NCBI RefSeq assembly: GCF_041381155.1
Contig: NC_091142.1
Span: 40,163,604-40,227,603 of the forward strand
Direction of reading: 5' to 3'
Source of the DNA: Argopecten irradians
Lineage: Eukaryota; Mollusca; Bivalvia; Pectinida; Pectinidae
Length of the DNA stretch: 64,000 bases
The notes under the pieces were generated by a model. It was not told where the DNA came from and did no database searches. It worked only from the letters and a program-made list of their open reading frames with translations. Below are positions 58,991 through 64,000 of this stretch, piece by piece. How positions within the stretch are numbered: position 1 is the stretch's first letter; the number at the start of each line of letters is the position of its first letter. The position numbers and the translations under genes were made by a program.

Positions 58991-61900
58991 ACTTTGAAAT
59001 TCAGTTATTGTGACTTAATATACATGTAATTATAACGCATTACACCGCCTCCCTTTTGTTTAAAATTTGGCTTATGTTTGAGAAAAAGTGTTAAATTTCC
59101 TCAATGGAACTAAATGTTCAGACATCCTGACAAACGTTGCCAGGTTGAACAAATTGTGATTACTCTGTGAAATAAATTTTGCAAATGTTGCCTGGTCCCA
59201 AGATCATGAAACAATCGTTAGTCTAAAACAGCCTTAAGTTTAGACCATGATGACAGATGGCATTACACAAATGTCCGTCATTTTTGATTGATTAAACTGT
59301 TGCATGATTTCGGGGCCTTATTTGTGGATACTATTTACGTGTCCTCAGTTTAAATATCCTACCCAGATCATTAGTATTTTATACGAGTACGTTAGACAGA
59401 ATTTATAATTTTATAGATAGATAATTCAGATTTGATGTCATGATCAAGATGTTATTCCTAAATTTGGCTCCCTTTTTACTAAACCAAACCACTCTTTATC
59501 AGATTTACGATATTCGTATTTATGTTCAACTTCGCTACCCAGGGGTATTCAGTCCGATAGCCCTATACTTACTACTGTAGACTACTGTACCCTTGGCTAG
59601 CCAAGTTGACTTATGTTATGCATCCACTCTGACTTAAAGACACGACTGAAGCTAAGTTTTTGGATATATTACAAAACTTTTACAATGAATAATGAAAATA
59701 TCCAGTTAATGTTATTTGTATTAAAATAACAATGTCAGCCATGCTACAGAAACATATATACACCATAGGAAATATCTTGTTACTTATAAAACCAAAAAGT
59801 TAGAGTATTAGAACATGCCACCCGACTGCAATGACTTCAGTCGTTCTCGGTTGAAAATACTGATTCAAACTACGGTAGACTTCACAAAAGCATGAGAAAC
59901 AATTGTGCTTATTTATTTTTAAGCTTCAACAATACGAAAGTGATTTGTACAAAAAGATCTAAGTGTTTGTACTAGCCTAAACCATCAATCGACTAAATTC
60001 AGGAGATCCGATACAACTTCACTGTAATGAGCAGTGTTGCGCAATTCATGCTTGTCTATTTCAATTGCATTAAGCCTTGTGCATTGTCATGTGATTAAAA
60101 TTAGGTACAAATATCTTAATTAATCATAGCTAGAGCTTTGTTGGGTTTATTTTTATCCGGAACGATCATCTCTCACGAATTTCCCCGGAAACTCTGTCCC
60201 CGGAGTGTTGATTCCAGTCTCTAGTCCGTGTAGATCAGTCCGAATAAGTAAATAGAAAGTAGCGTAGTCGTATGGCAAACGGGAGTCAAACGCTGTGTAT
60301 CAGGCTTTTGAAGTGAACAAAATGCAATTAATTGAACTCTCTATCTCTCTTTTTTCTTTTTTTTTCGCAACCTTTCAAACGTTCAATTGCTGAGCGCTGT
60401 TATATATACGTGTTTGTGTTGATGCTTTTGCCACGAAATAACGACTTTAAAACATTCAGCATTTCAGATGATTTTCATAAATTCTGTTTGTAACATAACT
60501 TGACGAAGTTTGCAACATTTTTTTTGCATTGCCGATGTCGACATGCCTTGCGCTTTATCCAGCATTTGCACGTGTAAGTCAGGGTGATGCAAATGGAAGG
60601 TGTTGTTTTCACATTTCTCTTCTACCCAAGGAGTTGCAATAGTGTCCAAGGGATGAATAGTCGTGAAACACAGAAGACATACAGACTAGAATTAATAATC
60701 CGTCGTAATTTTGTTAAGTAATCCGCCATTTATATCCGTTCGTTATCGCGACGTCTCCATTCTAGTGTGTCGCTGGACTATATAACGCCCCAATGTTTGA
60801 CTCGCCCCATAACATAGCTGTAAACCTTTATCAAAACTTTGTGCTGTCAACCGTACTACTACACAATGAGGTTTTCGGTAATGTTGTAACGCCATACTTC
60901 CAGAGAAGTGACTTGAATTGAACACAATTGTAGTCTTTACATTCTTTCAACCAAAATATACTTAATAATTATCTACGGTTATGAGAGTTTTCTTTCAAAG
61001 AACTTGTGTAATACAATATATGTACGGATACGGAGTTCAATTTGGCCAAATAATGCATAAGTCATTATTTCAAGGGGCCGTAAGCAAAGAAATATAAAGA
61101 TTAGGATTTTCTTGAAAATAGTCGTTATTTCAAAAAACACGAGTTCAATGGCCACAAAAAGCCTCTGTATATCTGTATTATTATGGGGATAATACCAGAA
61201 ATAATTTTCATTAATAATATACGGTATATTTGGAAGCTGTAATAGAAAACGAACATACCAAATGGAAAATAGATTCGCGATGGGTCCTCGTAGACTACAT
61301 CTATGGAAATCGCCTGGGATTTTTCTGAAAATGACAAATTATTTTTATAACGTTTTACCACGGTACGAAAATTATTGAAAACTAAGAAATGTCACATATT
61401 TAATTCAACAATCCACATAAAAAACGAGAACTGATTGAATATTCAGAATCAACTTTGCATATCTCTTTTTAGGATGATTATTAACCAACCTAAACATTGT
61501 AATTTGGTGTGCAATTCGTGATAAATTACCTATGTATTTTACCATTGGTTCCAATGTGATCAATCATTCGGCGGGGCTATCTTACCCAGTACAGCAACAA
61601 TAGACCACGTGTATATACAACTGTTAAATATTAATACTTCTCGTTTTTGTGAGAAGGTAAACAGTTTCCTGGTGTACCAAGCTGTAAAATGATATTCTAT
61701 AGAGAAAATCATGACTGGGACAAACTGTTATCTTTTACTGTTTTAGTTCTAAGATTAAGCTGTAAATAATAAATGGTTTGGGATAGGTCGTTACTTTCAG
61801 GACAATAGCTTTCAATCATACGCGATGTACAGCCGTCGAGGGTCAGTGCTTTTATGAATACAGCGCCAAAGCGCGATACACACCTCCACGCGGACTAAAT

Positions 61901-62086
61901 CAGCCGTACCACCCGAGTATGACTATCAGTTTCCAAGGGGACGTGGAGACAACGTAGTGACACTACTCCGACAAGCAACGCTCGCGCGACCAGCCATTCT
62001 CTCGTGCTATAGTTCCATCTATACTCCTCCAGCTATCATGAATACTTTAACTACCCGCTACAGGAGCCGAGTACTAAGTCACTAAC

Positions 62087-62094
62087 TATATAAG
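62087..62094 (+). promoter_or_regulatory. TATA box of the right-edge gene
   Basis: TATATAAG followed by GAGT, in a GC-richer setting about 50 nt before a short upstream ORF and 240 nt before the main ATG. It predicts a transcription start near 62117. Confidence 0.6.
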
Positions 62095-62136
62095 GAGTAC
62101 ACTCCACTTCGTTAGAGCTATTGGAAAGCTTTTAAA

Positions 62137-62235
62137 ATGAGAGCACTTGTTCCAGTGTTCCTTATGGCACAGATAACAGACAAAACATGTTGTTTTATTA
62201 CCGTTATCGGGTACCATGGTGCATACGGATGTTAA
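62137..62235 (+). CDS. Upstream ORF (32 codons) before the right-edge gene
   Basis: ATG in a good context (AAAATGAGA), encoding a short hydrophobic peptide (begins MRALVPVFLMAQ) and ending at TAA 62233-62235. It is in the same frame as the main ORF but separated by stops. A splice joining them through the acceptor-like TTATTTCAG at 62265-62273 does not keep frame with the weak GT at 62219. I read it as a uORF that could damp translation, not as part of the protein. Confidence 0.4.
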   Translation: MRALVPVFLMAQITDKTCCFITVIGYHGAYGC

Positions 62236-62328
62236 AAATATAACATATGGTGCTGATGGATTTGTTATTTCAGCAATAATGGATTTTCCATTTTTTTGAC
62301 AGCAGTCTTTACAAAATTATTCAGCGGG

Positions 62329-64000
62329 ATGTTTTATTCTTCCGGCTCGGAGCAGGATGGTGATGACTGGGTGAAGTCAGCCATGTCCGTCTGTGGCCTT
62401 AGTTTATCTCTAAGGTCGAAGTCAATGACACCTCTACCCAAAAAGGATATAGTGGTGATTCCTCAAGCCTCGATATCACAGGAAGGTGAAAGTTCGGAGA
62501 GTGGTCATGACAACGAGGATACTCATTCAGAAAGGTCGGATTCAGAATCACCAGCTCTGAGTGATGTCCGAGAACTTGACCAGCTCAATCCTCCAGACAT
62601 AAAAACTGGCCATGACAGTCCAAGATCAGTTCTGTCTTGGACTGAAGATGATCATGGTGGTGGCGGGAAGGAAAAATCGACAGCCACGCGCCATAGTCAT
62701 GATATTAGATTACGAAGTGACATTCGTATAAATAATGACCTTGGGACGGTCACCGCCAGTATGCCTTCTGATCTCAAACGGAGCTTGGAAATGGGTGTTG
62801 GGACCAATTTCTCCAAGCGTTTGAGTGGTCTGGGATCTTCAACGTTAGACTCAAAAATATGGAATAGCAAATCAAAAAATGAAAATAAAGGTGTAATGGG
62901 GTCCGGAGTGTGCATGAATCCACGGACACGAAGGGATTATTTAAACGACGTGTTCAAGGTGGGTTCTTTCAGTAACGCCCGAAAACTGGACAACGTCGAC
63001 CTGGACGTACATTTAGCGGTCAGACAGCAATTCTATGACCAGTGGGCGAGACCCAAGCGAGGTAGGTACATAAACTTAGAAAACCGCTCCCTAAGGAAGA
63101 GCAAATCGGAAGAGAGCAACGTAAGAAATGCAATAAAATTAAAAGAGTTCCGAAAAGCAAGAACAAAACTAGATGACTTCCTAGGGAGCGAAAACAGTAC
63201 AAGCGAAAATTTAAAACCGGTGTCTTCTGTAGAAATAAAAGTACCGAAAACGCCTAAAAAGGAAACTATCAACGTTCAAAGTGCTAGTCAAGAACCTGTT
63301 AAACAGAAACAAGATAAACCGGAAGTCGGTGTAGACAAAGATGCAATGACCTTGACCTTTGGCGACCTGAATGAATCGTTAAAGGTCGAGGACAGCAGTG
63401 ATCGACGTGGACTGATATCACATTCGTTTTTGGAACCTTTCACCTTTGACCGTCGCACCGAGACGTCACCAATGTTCGTGGCCTATCGTGGTGCTTATGA
63501 TATGTCAACATCCCGCATGTCTGATTGTCGTTCAACGCGACCATCGTCGAGGAGAGAAGACGAGACATTACGAGAGGTCGGTAATATATCTGGGCGATAT
63601 CCGTGGAACAAATACCACATATTCCATCTACCTCTTAAGTTATCGCAATGTTCAACGCCCAGGAAGCAAACATCTGAGCGTCAAGAGCGACACGTGAACA
63701 AGGAGAACAATCATTTGGTGAAAATTCCATTGATTCCTTCAAAAAAGACCCCAGTGTTTTCAAATAGTGATAACGTTTATGTTTCCATCAAAACGAGCAG
63801 ATCAGACGATAATTTTAACAACAGAACAAAGTCCAAACCGATACAGGTAGTGAATAGGGAGTTTCAGTACCCGAACCATAACGGGGTCATGGGGTCAAAT
63901 GGTGAGAATGATACAGTTAGTGGTACAAGCCAGAGTGTGGTCAACGCTAGCTCACGGTGTGGTCAACAAGATAAATATAAGATTGTTGATTATTCTGGAC
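62329..64000 (+). CDS. Unrecognised Ser- and Lys/Arg-rich protein, 3' partial
   Basis: An uninterrupted frame of 557 codons to the window edge, far longer than chance allows in this region. The first in-frame ATG after stops at 62233 and 62254 is 62329 (G at -3). I do not recognise the family. Seen: an acidic Ser-rich first 130 residues (HSERSDSESP, SWTEDDHGGGG); a more ordered-looking central block (about 199-245) with RTRRDYLNDVF, LDNVDLDVHLAVRQQFYDQW and Lys/Arg-rich helices to about 285; then a mixed-charge region with FGDLNESLKVEDS, SGRYPWNKYHIFHLPLKL and KENN. There is no signal peptide or membrane segment. It is probably intracellular and largely disordered, possibly cytoskeletal or scaffold-like, but that is inference. 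A donor-like CGAG|GTAGGT at 63061 could end an exon in some transcripts. An upstream TATA box supports a promoter here. Confidence 0.8.
   Translation, partial: MFYSSGSEQDGDDWVKSAMSVCGLSLSLRSKSMTPLPKKDIVVIPQASISQEGESSESGHDNEDTHSERSDSESPALSDVRELDQLNPPDIKTGHDSPRSVLSWTEDDHGGGGKEKSTATRHSHDIRLRSDIRINNDLGTVTASMPSDLKRSLEMGVGTNFSKRLSGLGSSTLDSKIWNSKSKNENKGVMGSGVCMNPRTRRDYLNDVFKVGSFSNARKLDNVDLDVHLAVRQQFYDQWARPKRGRYINLENRSLRKSKSEESNVRNAIKLKEFRKARTKLDDFLGSENSTSENLKPVSSVEIKVPKTPKKETINVQSASQEPVKQKQDKPEVGVDKDAMTLTFGDLNESLKVEDSSDRRGLISHSFLEPFTFDRRTETSPMFVAYRGAYDMSTSRMSDCRSTRPSSRREDETLREVGNISGRYPWNKYHIFHLPLKLSQCSTPRKQTSERQERHVNKENNHLVKIPLIPSKKTPVFSNSDNVYVSIKTSRSDDNFNNRTKSKPIQVVNREFQYPNHNGVMGSNGENDTVSGTSQSVVNASSRCGQQDKYKIVDYSG

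Larger units (their letters stand above)
57125..62086. other. Non-coding region upstream of the right-edge gene
   Basis: Apart from a remnant of the CATCCTCGAT family near 57528 and the LINE tail near 58750-58990, I find no repeat or gene here. From about 61860 the sequence becomes more GC-rich (CAGCGCCAAAGCGCGATACA), consistent with a promoter-proximal region. Confidence 0.6.

Overview
This is an AT-rich, intron-containing animal genomic window dominated by repeats. The gene structures (GT/AG introns up to 26 kb), tRNA-headed SINEs, CR1/L2-type LINE remnants, palindromic MITEs and long minisatellites fit a marine mollusc, most likely a bivalve. I cannot fix the species from sequence alone. 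There is no sign of prokaryotic or viral gene organisation. All coordinates were counted by eye, so splice sites should be exact and repeat edges good to a few bases.

Four protein-coding loci are supported. (1) A single-exon type II membrane glycosyltransferase of family GT31, brainiac-like (1660-2730, +). (2) A two-exon LIAT1 homologue on the minus strand (exon 1 33418-33640, exon 2 6288-7012) split by a 26.4-kb intron. (3) A three-exon EXO5 (exonuclease V) homologue on the plus strand (34014-34137, 35019-35426, 40738-41486), arranged head to head with LIAT1 across a 373-bp TATA-less shared promoter. (4) A long open frame at the right edge (62329-64000, +, running off the window) for an unrecognised Ser- and Lys/Arg-rich, probably disordered protein, preceded by a TATA box and a short upstream ORF.

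Layout: 1-1659 upstream flank; 1660-3.2 kb glycosyltransferase; 3.2-6.3 kb intergenic with two MITEs; 6.3-33.6 kb LIAT1, whose intron holds a degenerate 28-bp array, MITEs, 44-bp, 32-bp and 57/58-bp arrays and a 5.7-kb array of about 92 nearly identical 62-bp units; 33.6-34.0 kb bidirectional promoter; 34.0-41.5 kb EXO5, whose second intron holds a broken LINE, a second element nested in it, and a 1.5-kb 40-bp minisatellite; 41.6-46.8 kb an old tandem segmental duplication carrying different insertions in each copy; 46.8-54 kb non-coding with further MITEs and a poly-G/poly-C element; 54.1-57.1 kb a 28-bp minisatellite that produces spurious ORFs of up to 965 codons; 57.1-62 kb non-coding with a LINE tail; 62.1 kb to the end the unknown gene.

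The genes do not form a pathway. EXO5 acts in DNA repair, LIAT1 in protein arginylation and JMJD6 biology, and the GT31 enzyme in the Golgi. The most unusual material is the satellite content of the two introns and the repeated splice-signal-like motifs within it.
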